A model generated the notes under the pieces. The model was not told where the DNA came from. It saw nothing but the letters and a program-made list of their open reading frames with translations, and did no database searches. Positions 53,839 through 63,290 of a stretch of DNA of 64,000 nt are shown in pieces. The DNA is taken from assembly GCA_019417325.1 (NCBI GenBank), contig DXVO01000019.1:1-64000 (forward strand). The letters are read 5' to 3'. The translations under genes and the position numbers were made by a program. Numbering within the stretch: position 1 is the stretch's first letter; the number at the start of each line of letters is the position of its first letter. This DNA comes from Parabacteroides sp. (GTDB lineage: Bacteria > Bacteroidota > Bacteroidia > Bacteroidales > Tannerellaceae).

Positions 53839-54915
53839 TTATTTATCTTCATCGATAATCATTCCGCTGCCGAAACAGAGATGATGTTCTTTGTCGTATA
53901 TAACGCCATATTGCCCGGGGGCTATACCTTGTATTTTGTTGTCGGATTCAATACGGTAAAGGTCGCCGATACGGCGGATACGTCCGGGAGTAAATTCCGG
54001 GGTATGGCGAATCTTGAATGTGATTTCTTTTTCGTCGGTAAATTCACCCCAAGGATCTTCTGTAATAAAATCAAAGCCGTGCAGGTTTATTATCTTCCCA
54101 TACTGGGTTTCCGGGTCATAGCCATTGGAAACGTAGATGATATTCCGTTTGATATCTTTCTTGATAACGAACCACGGTCCTCCGCTAAGTCCGAGCCCTT
54201 TTCTTTGTCCGATGGTATGGAACCAGTAACCATTGTGTTTGCCCAATACTTTGCCCGTTTCCAGTTCTACAATCTTTCCGGTGCGTTTGCCCAGATAGCG
54301 TTCGATAAAATCATTGTAATTGATTTTACCCAGGAAGCAGATACCCTGGCTGTCTTTGCGTTTTGCACTGGGCAGTTTTTGTTGTTCGGCAATGGCTCGT
54401 ACTTCGCTTTTCATCAGATGCCCGATAGGAAACATGAGTTTCTGTATTTGCAAACGGGTGATCTGTCCTAAAAAGTCCGTCTGGTCTTTTACCGGGTCTT
54501 TGGCAGTGGAAAGCCATACTTTGCCGTTTATTTCTGTCGTCGTAGCATAATGGCCGGTTGCAATTTTATCGAAATCTTTCCCCCATTTTTCTTCAAAACA
54601 ACCGAATTTGATGTATTTATTGCACATCATGTCCGGGTTAGGAGTAAGACCGCGCTTTACAGAATCTATCGTATAGCTTACCACACGGTCCCAGTATTCT
54701 TCGTGCAGCGAGACGATTTCAAAGCGGCATCCATATTTTTTTGCGATATAAGAGGTTATTTCAATGTCTTCTTCGGCAGGACAATCGATATACCCGTCTT
54801 TATCTTCCATTCCGATACGGATATAGAAGATTGTCGGATCATATCCTGCTTCTTTCAGTTGATGAACAACAACGGAGCTGTCCACCCCTCCTGATACTAA
54901 TGCTGCTATTTCCAT
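53839..54915 (-). CDS. mnmA: tRNA-uridine 2-sulfurtransferase
   Basis: 358 aa enzyme that 2-thiolates U34 of tRNAs for Glu, Gln and Lys. The N-terminal PP-loop SGGVDSSVVVHQL at residues 8-20 binds ATP. The catalytic Cys pair is seen in NPDMMCNKYIKFG (near residue 93) and SQGICFLGKINY (near residue 195). Length matches the family. Own promoter box at 54938-54945. Confidence 0.96.
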   Translation of the reverse strand: MEIAALVSGGVDSSVVVHQLKEAGYDPTIFYIRIGMEDKDGYIDCPAEEDIEITSYIAKKYGCRFEIVSLHEEYWDRVVSYTIDSVKRGLTPNPDMMCNKYIKFGCFEEKWGKDFDKIATGHYATTTEINGKVWLSTAKDPVKDQTDFLGQITRLQIQKLMFPIGHLMKSEVRAIAEQQKLPSAKRKDSQGICFLGKINYNDFIERYLGKRTGKIVELETGKVLGKHNGYWFHTIGQRKGLGLSGGPWFVIKKDIKRNIIYVSNGYDPETQYGKIINLHGFDFITEDPWGEFTDEKEITFKIRHTPEFTPGRIRRIGDLYRIESDNKIQGIAPGQYGVIYDKEHHLCFGSGMIIDEDK

Positions 54916-54937
54916 GTTTATATATAATTATACGTTG

Positions 54938-54945
54938 CAAAGGTA
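54938..54945 (-). promoter_or_regulatory. -7 promoter box for mnmA
   Basis: On the minus strand TACCTTTG fits TAnnTTTG, 23 bases before the ATG. Confidence 0.6.
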
Positions 54946-55013
54946 CGGCATTTTTTTCAATTATGAGGGGGATTGTTTATCGGGCTAAAGTAGGAGAAGA
55001 GCGGATATTTCTT

Positions 55014-55021
55014 TATTTTTG
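55014..55021 (+). promoter_or_regulatory. -7 promoter box for the M49 peptidase gene
   Basis: TATTTTTG fits TAnnTTTG, 22 bases before the ATG at 55043. It excludes a TTG start at 55019. Confidence 0.6.
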
Positions 55022-55042
55022 CAAAAAGATAAAATCAAAATA

Positions 55043-57100
55043 ATGAAGAATTTAATAATAACAATTATGACAGCTATGACTATGACTGCCTGCTCCGGGC
55101 AGAAGGCTGGGAATACCAAAACTGAAACAGATGATTTCAATTACGTGGTTGACCAGTTTGCAGATTTGCAGATTTTACGTTATAAAGTGCCGGGTTTCGA
55201 GGATTTATCATTGCAACAAAAGCAATTGTTATATCATCTGTCGGAAGCCGCCCAGATGGGAAGGGATATTTTGTATGACCAGAATTGCCGGTATAATTTA
55301 CCGATACGGCGAACTTTGGAAGCTATTTATAAAGGATACAAGGGCGACAGGAAAGATGCACAGTTTGTCGCTCTGGAAACTTATTTGAAGCGGGTGTGGT
55401 TTGCTAACGGCATTCATCACCATTATGCCGAGGATAAATTTGTTCCGGGTTTTACCCCTGAATTTTTTCAGCATTGCGTAGCACAGTTGGATGCTTCGGA
55501 ACTGCCGCTTCGCGAAGGCCAGACGGTGAAACAGTTTATGGAAGAAATCAGCCCTGTTATTTTTGATCCTGCCGTATTGCCGAAGCGAACGGTACAGAGT
55601 GGAGATGCCGATTTGATACTGGCTTCTGCCAACAATTATTATGGGGGCGGTATTACGCAAAAAGAAGTGGAACACTTTTATGCCGGAATGAAAGCCGGAA
55701 AAGATACAATTGCACCGATTTCCTACGGATTGAACAGCCGGTTGGTAAAAGAAAACGGCAAAATCGTAGAGAAAGTATGGAAAGTAGGAGGATTATATTC
55801 CCCGGCTATAGAAAAAATTGTTTCTGAATTACAAGAGGCTATCCCTTTTGCAGAGAATGCTATCCAGAAAGCGATTATCGAAAAGTTGATTGCCTACTAC
55901 CAGAGTGGTGATTTAAAGACATTTGATGCTTATTCTATCCTTTGGGTGGAAGATATTGTTTCGGATGTCGATTTTGTAAATGGTTTTATTGAAACCTATG
56001 GCGATCCGCTGGGAATGAAGGCCAGTTGGGAGTCTACCGTGAATTTTATTAATAAAGAGGCCACCAAACGTACTAAAGTGATTAGCGACAATGCCCAATG
56101 GTTTGAAGACCATTCTCCGGTGGACAGTCGTTTTAAAAAGAAAAAAGTAAAAGGGGTAAGCGCTAAGGTAATTACGGTTTCCATGTTAGGCGGCGATTGC
56201 TATCCGGCAACCCCGATAGGTATTAACCTGCCGAATGCGGACTGGATACGGCGTGATTTCGGTTCCAAATCGGTAACCATTGAAAATATAACGGAGGCTT
56301 ATGATAAGGCTTCTCAGGGAAATGGCTTCAATGAAGAGTTTGTATGGAGCGATGTAGAACGTGAGGGACTTGCCAAATATGGTTTTATTACAGATAATCT
56401 GCATACGGATTTGCACGAATGTCTGGGACATGGTTCCGGGAAACTGCTTCAGAATACGGATCCTGATGCACTGAAGGCGTATAGTTCGACTTTGGAAGAA
56501 ACCCGTGCGGACTTATTCGGTTTATATTATTTAGGGGATGCTAAGCTGGTCGAATTGGGACTTGTTCCGGATGCGGAAGCGTACAAGGCGGAATATTATA
56601 AATATATAATGAACGGCTTGATGACGCAGTTGGTCCGTATCGAACAAGGTAAGAATGTGGAAGAGGCACATATGCGCAACCGGCAGTTGATAGCTAAATG
56701 GGTGTATGAAAAAGGAAAATCCGATAATGTAATCGAACTGAAAAAGAAAGACGGTAAAACGTATGTTGTGGTGAACAATTATCCTAAACTGCGGGAACTG
56801 TTCGGCAATTTATTGGCAGAAGTTCAACGTATTAAGAGTGAAGGTGATTTTGCTGCCGGAAAGAAATTAGTAGAAGATTATGGAGTAAAAGTAGACCCTG
56901 TGCTGCATGCGGAAGTTCTCGAACGTTATGCTAAACTGAATCTGGCACCCTATAAAGGATTTGTTAATCCTGTAATGAAAGAAGTGAAGAATAAAGAGGG
57001 CGAAGTAACGGATGTTGTATTGGATTATACGGAAGGGTATGCAGATCAAATGTTGCGTTACAGTGAAAATTATTCATTCCTGCCTTCTTATAATGATTAA
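55043..57100 (+). CDS. M49 (dipeptidyl peptidase III-like) zinc metallopeptidase, lipoprotein
   Basis: 685 aa. Lipoprotein signal with lipobox MTAC near residue 17. The zinc motif HECLGH is at residues 458-463 (His458, Glu459, His463), the hexapeptide HExxGH unique to family M49. The third ligand comes from EETRAD at 485-490. It removes dipeptides from the N-terminus of short peptides. With DPP IV at 15.9 kb it suggests a peptide-using lifestyle. The alkylation-repair-like gene follows 6 bases downstream. Confidence 0.92.
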   Translation: MKNLIITIMTAMTMTACSGQKAGNTKTETDDFNYVVDQFADLQILRYKVPGFEDLSLQQKQLLYHLSEAAQMGRDILYDQNCRYNLPIRRTLEAIYKGYKGDRKDAQFVALETYLKRVWFANGIHHHYAEDKFVPGFTPEFFQHCVAQLDASELPLREGQTVKQFMEEISPVIFDPAVLPKRTVQSGDADLILASANNYYGGGITQKEVEHFYAGMKAGKDTIAPISYGLNSRLVKENGKIVEKVWKVGGLYSPAIEKIVSELQEAIPFAENAIQKAIIEKLIAYYQSGDLKTFDAYSILWVEDIVSDVDFVNGFIETYGDPLGMKASWESTVNFINKEATKRTKVISDNAQWFEDHSPVDSRFKKKKVKGVSAKVITVSMLGGDCYPATPIGINLPNADWIRRDFGSKSVTIENITEAYDKASQGNGFNEEFVWSDVEREGLAKYGFITDNLHTDLHECLGHGSGKLLQNTDPDALKAYSSTLEETRADLFGLYYLGDAKLVELGLVPDAEAYKAEYYKYIMNGLMTQLVRIEQGKNVEEAHMRNRQLIAKWVYEKGKSDNVIELKKKDGKTYVVVNNYPKLRELFGNLLAEVQRIKSEGDFAAGKKLVEDYGVKVDPVLHAEVLERYAKLNLAPYKGFVNPVMKEVKNKEGEVTDVVLDYTEGYADQMLRYSENYSFLPSYND

Positions 57101-57106
57101 TAGCTT

Positions 57107-57790
57107 ATGATTGAAGATACAATAAGAGAAATCCGGAAGCGTCTTCGTCTGGCTATGAATGGCGTTATCTCCACCAGTATGCGGGAGAAAGGGATTACCT
57201 ATAAGCTGAATTTCGGGGTGCCTCTGCCTGAAATTAAACAGATTGCCGCTTCTTTTGAACCCGGAACAGAACTGGCATCTGCTCTTTGGAAAGAAGATAT
57301 AAGGGAGTTCAAAATATTGGCAACTTTTTTGCAACCGGTAGATGATTTCCCTTTAGAAAAGGCGGAACAGTGGACAGCAGAAATTCCCTATTTGGAAATT
57401 GCGGAACAATGCAGTAGAAATTTGTTCTGTAAATTGTCTTATGCGGAAGACCTTGTATTGGGGCTGATATTTAATACGCGTGAGGAGTATGCACGAACAA
57501 CCGCATTCCTTGTTTTAGGTGAGTTGTTTAAAGCAAATAAAAATGTGATTGCTCCGGTGAAAGCGGCTTTTATGATAGAGGCGATGCGTTCTTTGGCTAA
57601 ACCATTGTTTGCCGCAACCTTTAAAGAGCGGCAGTCAGCTGTGAAGGCGATGAAATTCTATGGGCGGCAATCCGTTGAACAATCCGGACAGATACTGAAT
57701 GCTTTTGAAATTTATCCGGATTTTGAATGCAGACCGGACTTGAAGGAAATCTATAATGATTTGAAATTTGAATTTGATTATTACCGCTAA
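57107..57790 (+). CDS. AlkD-like DNA alkylation repair protein
   Basis: 227 aa, all-helical HEAT-repeat-like sequence (LRLAMNGVISTSMREKGITY, then FARTTAFLVLGELF-like stretches). The overall pattern resembles the DNA alkylation repair (AlkD) superfamily. The catalytic residues of AlkD were not all located by eye, so glycosylase activity is uncertain. Probably cotranscribed with the M49 peptidase. Confidence 0.72.
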   Translation: MIEDTIREIRKRLRLAMNGVISTSMREKGITYKLNFGVPLPEIKQIAASFEPGTELASALWKEDIREFKILATFLQPVDDFPLEKAEQWTAEIPYLEIAEQCSRNLFCKLSYAEDLVLGLIFNTREEYARTTAFLVLGELFKANKNVIAPVKAAFMIEAMRSLAKPLFAATFKERQSAVKAMKFYGRQSVEQSGQILNAFEIYPDFECRPDLKEIYNDLKFEFDYYR

Positions 57791-57815
57791 GGTTTTGCGT
57801 TTAAAATAAATGCGC

Positions 57816-57823
57816 TAACTTTG
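57816..57823 (+). promoter_or_regulatory. -7 promoter box for the Fur-family gene
   Basis: TAACTTTG fits TAnnTTTG, 28 bases before the ATG at 57852. Confidence 0.55.
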
Positions 57824-57851
57824 TCGGTCGCGTGGAGTCGCAACAAGAGAG

Positions 57852-58316
57852 ATGGATGCAAAAAGGTATATAGAAATGCAGGAACTGTTAACCCGGTACC
57901 TGGCAGAGAAAAAACTACGAAAGACAGAGGAACGTTATACCATATTAAAATGTATATGTACTTTCCCCGGTCATTTCGACATGTGCCTGCTTGCGCAGAA
58001 ATTGGAAGAGACGAATTTTCATGTCAGTAAGTCGACGCTTTACAATACCTTGCAGGTGCTGGAAGATTGCCGCTTGATTGTTCGCCACCAGTTGACGCCT
58101 CAGTCTGCCCAATATGAATTGCGTATTTTGGCTGAGACCCATCAGCATTTGATTTGTACGAAATGCGGGGCAATCAGGGATTTGAAAGACGTAACATTGC
58201 GAAACGATCTTAAGAATCTGAAAATATCCCGTTTTACTCCGGAGTATTATGCTTTATACATATATGGCATTTGCAGCAAATGCAAGTACCGGCTTCAGCA
58301 GAAAAACGGAAAATGA
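57852..58316 (+). CDS. Fur-family transcriptional regulator
   Basis: 154 aa. Winged helix in the first half (RKTEERYTILKCICTFPGHF, recognition segment VSKSTLYNTLQVLEDCRLIV), then a metal-binding dimerisation domain with two CxxC pairs (CTKCGAIRD and CSKCKYRL) for structural zinc. HQHLICTKCG is typical. Which metal or peroxide signal it reads (Fur, Zur, PerR) cannot be settled. purA follows 28 bases downstream. Confidence 0.93.
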   Translation: MDAKRYIEMQELLTRYLAEKKLRKTEERYTILKCICTFPGHFDMCLLAQKLEETNFHVSKSTLYNTLQVLEDCRLIVRHQLTPQSAQYELRILAETHQHLICTKCGAIRDLKDVTLRNDLKNLKISRFTPEYYALYIYGICSKCKYRLQQKNGK

Positions 58317-58344
58317 GAATATTAACAGCCTATTATATAAAAAG

Positions 58345-59616
58345 ATGAAAGTAGATGTTTTATTAGGATTGCAATGGGGTGACGAAGGCAAAGGTAAAGT
58401 TGTCGACGTGCTGACTCCGAATTACGATGTGATAACTCGTTTTCAGGGAGGTCCCAATGCAGGACATACTTTGGAGTTTAACGGAGAAAAGTATGTATTG
58501 CGTTCAATTCCTTCCGGTATTTTCCAGGGAGGAAAGGTTAACGTTATCGGTAACGGTGTAGTACTGGATCCGTTGTTGTTCCAGCAGGAAGCAGAAGCGT
58601 TGGCTGCCAGTGGTCACGATTTGACCAAACAGCTTTGTATTTCCAAGAAAGCTCATTTAATCCTGCCTACTCATCGTATATTGGATGCTGCTTATGAAGC
58701 TTCCAAAGGTTCCGGAAAAATCGGAACTACCGGTAAAGGTATCGGTCCGACTTATACGGATAAAGTAAGCCGTAACGGTTTGCGTGTAGGTGATTTGCTT
58801 CATAATTTCGATGAAAAATATGCAGCGGCTAAAGCACGGCATGAAGCTATTCTGCGTTCTTTGAATTATGAGTATGATGTGACGGAACTGGAAGCCCAAT
58901 GGTTCAAGGCTTTGGAATATTTGAAGAAATTCAACTTGATAGATAGCGAACATGTTGTCAACAATTACCTGAAAGACGGAAAGTCTGTTTTGGCAGAGGG
59001 CGCACAGGGCACCATGCTGGATATCGATTTCGGTTCTTATCCGTTTGTGACATCATCCAATACGATCTGTGCGGGATGTTGTACCGGTTTAGGTGTTTCT
59101 CCTCGTAATATCGGTGAAGTATATGGTATTTTCAAAGCGTATTGCACACGTGTAGGAAGTGGCCCTTTTCCTACGGAATTGTTTGATGAAACAGGAGATA
59201 AAATCTGTGAATTCGGACATGAATTCGGTTCTGTTACAGGACGTAAACGCCGTTGCGGATGGATTGACCTGGTGGCTTTGAAATATGCAGTAATGATTAA
59301 CGGCGTAAGCCAGTTGATTATGATGAAGAGCGATGTGTTGGATAGCTTTGACACCATAAAAGCTTGTGTAGCCTACAATATGGATGGCAAAGAGATTTCA
59401 GAATTCCCGTTCGAAATCAATGATTCGATCGAACCTGTATATGTTGAAATGCCGGGTTGGAAGACCGATATGACAAAAATGCAGAGTGAAGATGAATTCC
59501 CGGAAGAGTTTAATGCTTATCTGTCTTTCCTGGAAGAAGAATTAGGAGTTCCTGTTAAAATCGTATCTGTAGGTCCTGATCGCGAACAAACAATTATCAG
59601 ATATACTGAAGAATAA
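58345..59616 (+). CDS. purA: Adenylosuccinate synthetase
   Basis: 423 aa GTP-dependent enzyme joining IMP and aspartate. The P-loop-like GLQWGDEGKGK at residues 8-18 and QGGPNAGHTLEF near residue 33 are diagnostic, as are GTTGKGIGPTY and AEGAQGTMLDIDFGSYPFVT. The ATG at 58345 is chosen over one at 58249 because homologues start MKVDVLLGLQWGDEG-like. It may be cotranscribed with the Fur-type gene. Confidence 0.97.
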   Translation: MKVDVLLGLQWGDEGKGKVVDVLTPNYDVITRFQGGPNAGHTLEFNGEKYVLRSIPSGIFQGGKVNVIGNGVVLDPLLFQQEAEALAASGHDLTKQLCISKKAHLILPTHRILDAAYEASKGSGKIGTTGKGIGPTYTDKVSRNGLRVGDLLHNFDEKYAAAKARHEAILRSLNYEYDVTELEAQWFKALEYLKKFNLIDSEHVVNNYLKDGKSVLAEGAQGTMLDIDFGSYPFVTSSNTICAGCCTGLGVSPRNIGEVYGIFKAYCTRVGSGPFPTELFDETGDKICEFGHEFGSVTGRKRRCGWIDLVALKYAVMINGVSQLIMMKSDVLDSFDTIKACVAYNMDGKEISEFPFEINDSIEPVYVEMPGWKTDMTKMQSEDEFPEEFNAYLSFLEEELGVPVKIVSVGPDREQTIIRYTEE

Positions 59617-59631
59617 ATTATTTTACCATAC

Positions 59632-59679
59632 AAAATGGCAGAAGACCACATCCTGAAAGGGCGATCTCCTGCCATTTTT
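59632..59679 (+). terminator. Terminator after purA
   Basis: AAAATGGCAG pairs with CTGCCATTTT across an imperfect inner stem (GACC/GATC region), followed by TGTTTTT. Confidence 0.75.
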
Positions 59680-59737
59680 GTTTTTGGCAGGATTTTTGCT
59701 TTTCATTGATAGTATAACTACATAAATTTAGAAGATT

Positions 59738-60424
59738 ATGAGCATGTATTGGATCATATTTATTGGGTTTGCCCTTTTGAGCTGGCTGGTTTCTTCGCGA
59801 CTGAAAAATAAGTTCGAGAAGTACTCCAAGATTCCTATGCCGAATGGTATGACCGGAAAGGATGTTGCAGAGAAGATGTTGCGTGATAATGGTATTTATG
59901 ATGTGAAGGTGATTTCTACACCCGGTCATTTGACGGACCATTATAATCCTGCAAATCACACTGTGAATTTGAGTGAGTCTGTTTATTATAGTAATAGTAT
60001 CGCTGCGGCTGCTGTTGCAGCGCATGAATGTGGTCACGCCGTACAACATGCAACTTCGTATGCTCCTTTGAAAATGCGTTCGGCATTGGTTCCGGTGGTT
60101 AGTTTCGCTTCCAACATTATGACATGGGTGTTGCTGGGCGGTATGTTATTGATTCATCAATTTCCTCAGCTATTACTGTTCGGCATCATACTGTTCGCTT
60201 CGACAACATTATTTAGCTTTATAACATTGCCTGTTGAAATCAATGCCAGTAAACGAGCTCTGGCATGGTTGAGCAATGCTGGTATTACAAATGCCTACAC
60301 ACATGATAAAGCGGAAGATGCTTTACGTTCCGCTGCTTATACTTATGTAGTGGCTGCTTTAGGTTCTCTTGCTACGTTATTATATTATATCATGATTTTC
60401 CTCGGTGGAAGAAGCCGTGATTAA
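59738..60424 (+). CDS. Membrane-bound zinc metallopeptidase (Zn_peptidase_2/YugP type)
   Basis: 228 aa. Membrane helix at the N-terminus (3-20) and further hydrophobic segments at about 122-165 and 195-222. The zinc motif H96-E97-C98-G99-H100 (HECGHAVQHA) follows the HExxH pattern. Family members are membrane peptidases of unknown substrate. Convergent, with no gap, to the gene at 60425. Confidence 0.9.
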   Translation: MSMYWIIFIGFALLSWLVSSRLKNKFEKYSKIPMPNGMTGKDVAEKMLRDNGIYDVKVISTPGHLTDHYNPANHTVNLSESVYYSNSIAAAAVAAHECGHAVQHATSYAPLKMRSALVPVVSFASNIMTWVLLGGMLLIHQFPQLLLFGIILFASTTLFSFITLPVEINASKRALAWLSNAGITNAYTHDKAEDALRSAAYTYVVAALGSLATLLYYIMIFLGGRSRD

Positions 60425-61600
60425 TTATATATCATTTTCCCGGACAACCGATTGAAAAGGATTGTCCGGATTCCCGGTCCATTTGTATAGATGGACCGTA
60501 CTGTTTTGTTGAGGTTTGTTCGAATCATGTGAAATATAGAAATATCCCTTTCCGAGAGGGCATAAGCCTGTTGCCCCCCAACGGAAATTCCAGCCGTAAA
60601 CCCCACTTCCTTTATCATAGAGTCCTTGGTTGCATAGAGGCAGCACTTTTCGGACTTCTTTTCTGTCGAAACCTTTTAGTTGCATTTTCCGGGCAGGTTT
60701 ATTCCAGTCGATAACAAATAATGAATAATTTGGATAAATCTCTTTTTTCCCTTTGTAGACGGCGGCATATGTGTTGCCGGATGCCGGGTCGTAAGCCAGG
60801 TTTTGTATGCCATACGTAGTATTACCGGTGAATACAAAGTATTTTTCATTTGGTTTGGATGGTCCTTGTTTATGCGGAGCTCCCTGTGAAAGAGCTTGTG
60901 CATATTTTTTCCAGTTTTTTGTATCGTACTCGAGCAGGACTTGGTAGTCATTGTCTGTCCGTTTGTTGTCGCCGTAGATTCCGTAGGCAACGTAAAGATA
61001 TGTTTTGCCTTTTTTCTTTCCGGCTTTTGGGGCAAAGCTTACACCATCGATGCCTGAGCACCCGTATCGGTGGTCGACGGGGTTTTCATGGTTGGTATCG
61101 GTTGCATAATAATCATCTGCAACCTCTTTTAAATAGACAGTCTTCATGATGCCGTCTTTCTCCGCATCCATTTGCGGACGGATTATTTTTTCCGTATCGA
61201 AAATAGCAATGTAAAATGCACATTCTTTCCGGGAAGCTTCTTCTCCGGCTATGCCTTTTCCGATGGCATCGTTTTTATATTCCAAGGAGCCGTATACTTG
61301 TCCGTTTTCCGGATTAAATGTCAGGCAACCTAAATGTCCGGTTAGTCCTTCGACACTACCGATGAGGTTCCCTTGTAAATCGGTTTTTATCAATTTGGTT
61401 GTAAAGGAAAAGTACATATAGCCTTTTTCCTGATCGATAGCAATTCCCTGCACATGATGTTTTCCTTGTAATCCGGAGTATATGCAACCGGGAAATTTAA
61501 CAGGGGAGTTGTCGCCAGGCACAATAGCAGGGAGTACGCTACAATGCATTGCGAGTATCCAGATTGCCAGCAAAATCTTTTTTAGAAAATTCGGTTTCAT
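60425..61600 (-). CDS. Exported beta-propeller-like hypothetical protein
   Basis: 391 aa. Signal peptide at residues 1-25. The mature protein has repeated strands such as VQGIAIDQEKGYMYFSFTTK and GIQNLAYDPASGNTYAAVYK, each followed by similar blades, which suggests a beta-propeller. No catalytic motif recognised. No partner gene nearby; monocistronic. Function unknown. Confidence 0.75.
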   Translation of the reverse strand: MKPNFLKKILLAIWILAMHCSVLPAIVPGDNSPVKFPGCIYSGLQGKHHVQGIAIDQEKGYMYFSFTTKLIKTDLQGNLIGSVEGLTGHLGCLTFNPENGQVYGSLEYKNDAIGKGIAGEEASRKECAFYIAIFDTEKIIRPQMDAEKDGIMKTVYLKEVADDYYATDTNHENPVDHRYGCSGIDGVSFAPKAGKKKGKTYLYVAYGIYGDNKRTDNDYQVLLEYDTKNWKKYAQALSQGAPHKQGPSKPNEKYFVFTGNTTYGIQNLAYDPASGNTYAAVYKGKKEIYPNYSLFVIDWNKPARKMQLKGFDRKEVRKVLPLCNQGLYDKGSGVYGWNFRWGATGLCPLGKGYFYISHDSNKPQQNSTVHLYKWTGNPDNPFQSVVRENDI

Positions 61601-61717
61601 TTCAAAATAGAATTAGTTAGATGGGCAAACTTACATTTTATTTCTGTGAAATGCTGTTATTTTTACAAAATGGAAGCTATCCGCATATAAGTTTGGGAAA
61701 ATAATGTTTGAAAGCAT

Positions 61718-61725
61718 TATCTTTG
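61718..61725 (+). promoter_or_regulatory. -7 promoter box for hisS
   Basis: TATCTTTG fits TAnnTTTG, 28 bases before the ATG; a TTTG at 61692-61695 lies 22 bases upstream, close to the normal -33 distance. Confidence 0.65.
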
Positions 61726-61753
61726 CAGTCTGAAATTAATAAAGAATAAATAT

Positions 61754-63109
61754 ATGCAAAAGCCAAGTATACCCAAAGGTACAAGAGATTTTTCGCCGGA
61801 AGAGATGGCGAAACGTAATTATATATTCAATACGATTCGCGAAGTTTATCATCTATACGGATTTCAACAGATTGAAACCCCGGCTATGGAGAATTTGTCA
61901 ACCCTGATGGGCAAATACGGGGAAGAAGGAGATAAACTGCTTTTCAAGATATTGAATTCGGGGGATTGTTTTTCGAGTATTGCTGATGAAGAGTTGTTGG
62001 AACGCAATGCCGTGAAATTCGGAGTAAAGGCTTGTGAAAAGGGCTTGCGCTACGACCTGACTGTTCCTTTTGCCCGTTTTGTGGTTCAGCATCGTAATGA
62101 GATAACATTCCCGTTTAAGCGTTACCAGATACAGCCGGTTTGGCGTGCAGACCGTCCCCAGAAAGGACGTTATCGCGAATTCTATCAGTGCGACGGAGAT
62201 GTGGTAGGTTCCGATTCGCTTATTAACGAAGTGGAATTAATCCAGATTATGGATGAAGTGTTCCGTCGTTTCGATATCCGTGTTTGCATCAAAATGAACA
62301 ACCGTAAGATTCTTTCCGGTATTGCCGAAATTATAGGTGAAGCGGATAAGATTGTGGATATTACGGTGGCTATCGATAAATTGGATAAGATTGGATTGGA
62401 TAACGTGAATGAAGAACTTCGTTCCAAAGGGCTTTCCGAAGATGCAATAGCCCGTTTACAGCCGATTATCATGCTGAGCGGTACGAACCGTGAGAAACTT
62501 GCCGTACTGAAACAGGAGCTGAGTGCTTCGGAGGTTGCAGTGAAGGGCATAGAAGAAATGGAATTTATACTCGACCGTATAGATCTTCTGTCTCTGAATG
62601 CAGAGTTGGAACTGGATTTGACACTGGCTCGCGGTTTAAATTATTATACGGGAGCAATTTTTGAAGTTAAAGCCTTGGATGTCCAGATAGGAAGCATTAC
62701 TGGTGGCGGGCGCTATGATAACCTGACGGGTGTATTCGGCATGGATGGCGTATCCGGTGTCGGTATTTCTTTTGGTGCGGACCGTATCTTTGATGTACTG
62801 AACCAATTGGATTTGTACCCGGCAGATTCTTTACTTACTACCCAGTTGTTGTTTGTTAATTTCGGGGAAAAAGAAGCGAATTATTTATTGCCTTTAATTT
62901 CCAAAGTTCGTGCTGCCGGTATCCGTGCGGAATTGTATCCGGAATCTGCAAAAATGAAGAAACAGATGGGATATGCCGATACTAAGAAAATACCGTTTGT
63001 TGCTATCGTTGGTGAAACAGAAATGAACGAAGGCAAAATCAATCTGAAAAATATGCTGACAGGCGAGCAAAAGCCTGTTACTGTAGACGAATTGATCGAA
63101 CAATTTTAA
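61754..63109 (+). CDS. hisS: Histidine--tRNA ligase
   Basis: 451 aa class II synthetase. Motif 1 region GTRDFSPEEMAKRNYIF, motif 2 WRADRPQKGRYREFYQCDGD near residue 132, the HisRS-specific LARGLNYYTGAIFEV near residue 292, and motif 3 GVGISFGADRIFDVL near residue 335. The C-terminal anticodon domain is at about 360-451. Complete. Confidence 0.97.
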   Translation: MQKPSIPKGTRDFSPEEMAKRNYIFNTIREVYHLYGFQQIETPAMENLSTLMGKYGEEGDKLLFKILNSGDCFSSIADEELLERNAVKFGVKACEKGLRYDLTVPFARFVVQHRNEITFPFKRYQIQPVWRADRPQKGRYREFYQCDGDVVGSDSLINEVELIQIMDEVFRRFDIRVCIKMNNRKILSGIAEIIGEADKIVDITVAIDKLDKIGLDNVNEELRSKGLSEDAIARLQPIIMLSGTNREKLAVLKQELSASEVAVKGIEEMEFILDRIDLLSLNAELELDLTLARGLNYYTGAIFEVKALDVQIGSITGGGRYDNLTGVFGMDGVSGVGISFGADRIFDVLNQLDLYPADSLLTTQLLFVNFGEKEANYLLPLISKVRAAGIRAELYPESAKMKKQMGYADTKKIPFVAIVGETEMNEGKINLKNMLTGEQKPVTVDELIEQF

Positions 63110-63110
63110 T

Positions 63111-63267
63111 GTGTCAAAAGTCTATATAAGGGAACGCAGAATTCGCAGACAGGGCGCAGATTCACGCAGACAATATTTTTCAATAAAGAATCTGCGTAAA
63201 TCTGCGTATTCTGTGCCATCAGCGTTCAGTAATAGCTTTTTGACACTGCCTCATCATATAGACTTTT
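63111..63267. repeat. Nested inverted-repeat element after hisS
   Basis: Outer arm AAAAGTCTATA (63116-63126) matches TATAGACTTTT (63257-63267). A second arm GTGTCAAAAG (63111-63120) pairs with CTTTTTGACAC (63236-63246). Inside, CGCAGATTCACGCAGA pairs with TCTGCGTAAATCTGCG with a mismatch. It has no ORF. The inner words resemble repeats seen between genes in many Bacteroidetes and the hairpin at 28512. Confidence 0.75.
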
Positions 63268-63290
63268 GTAATACCTGCTTTACTTATAAA

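Noticed and set aside
53782..54471. 229-aa plus-strand ORF
   Set aside because: Antisense to mnmA, which has all its catalytic motifs.
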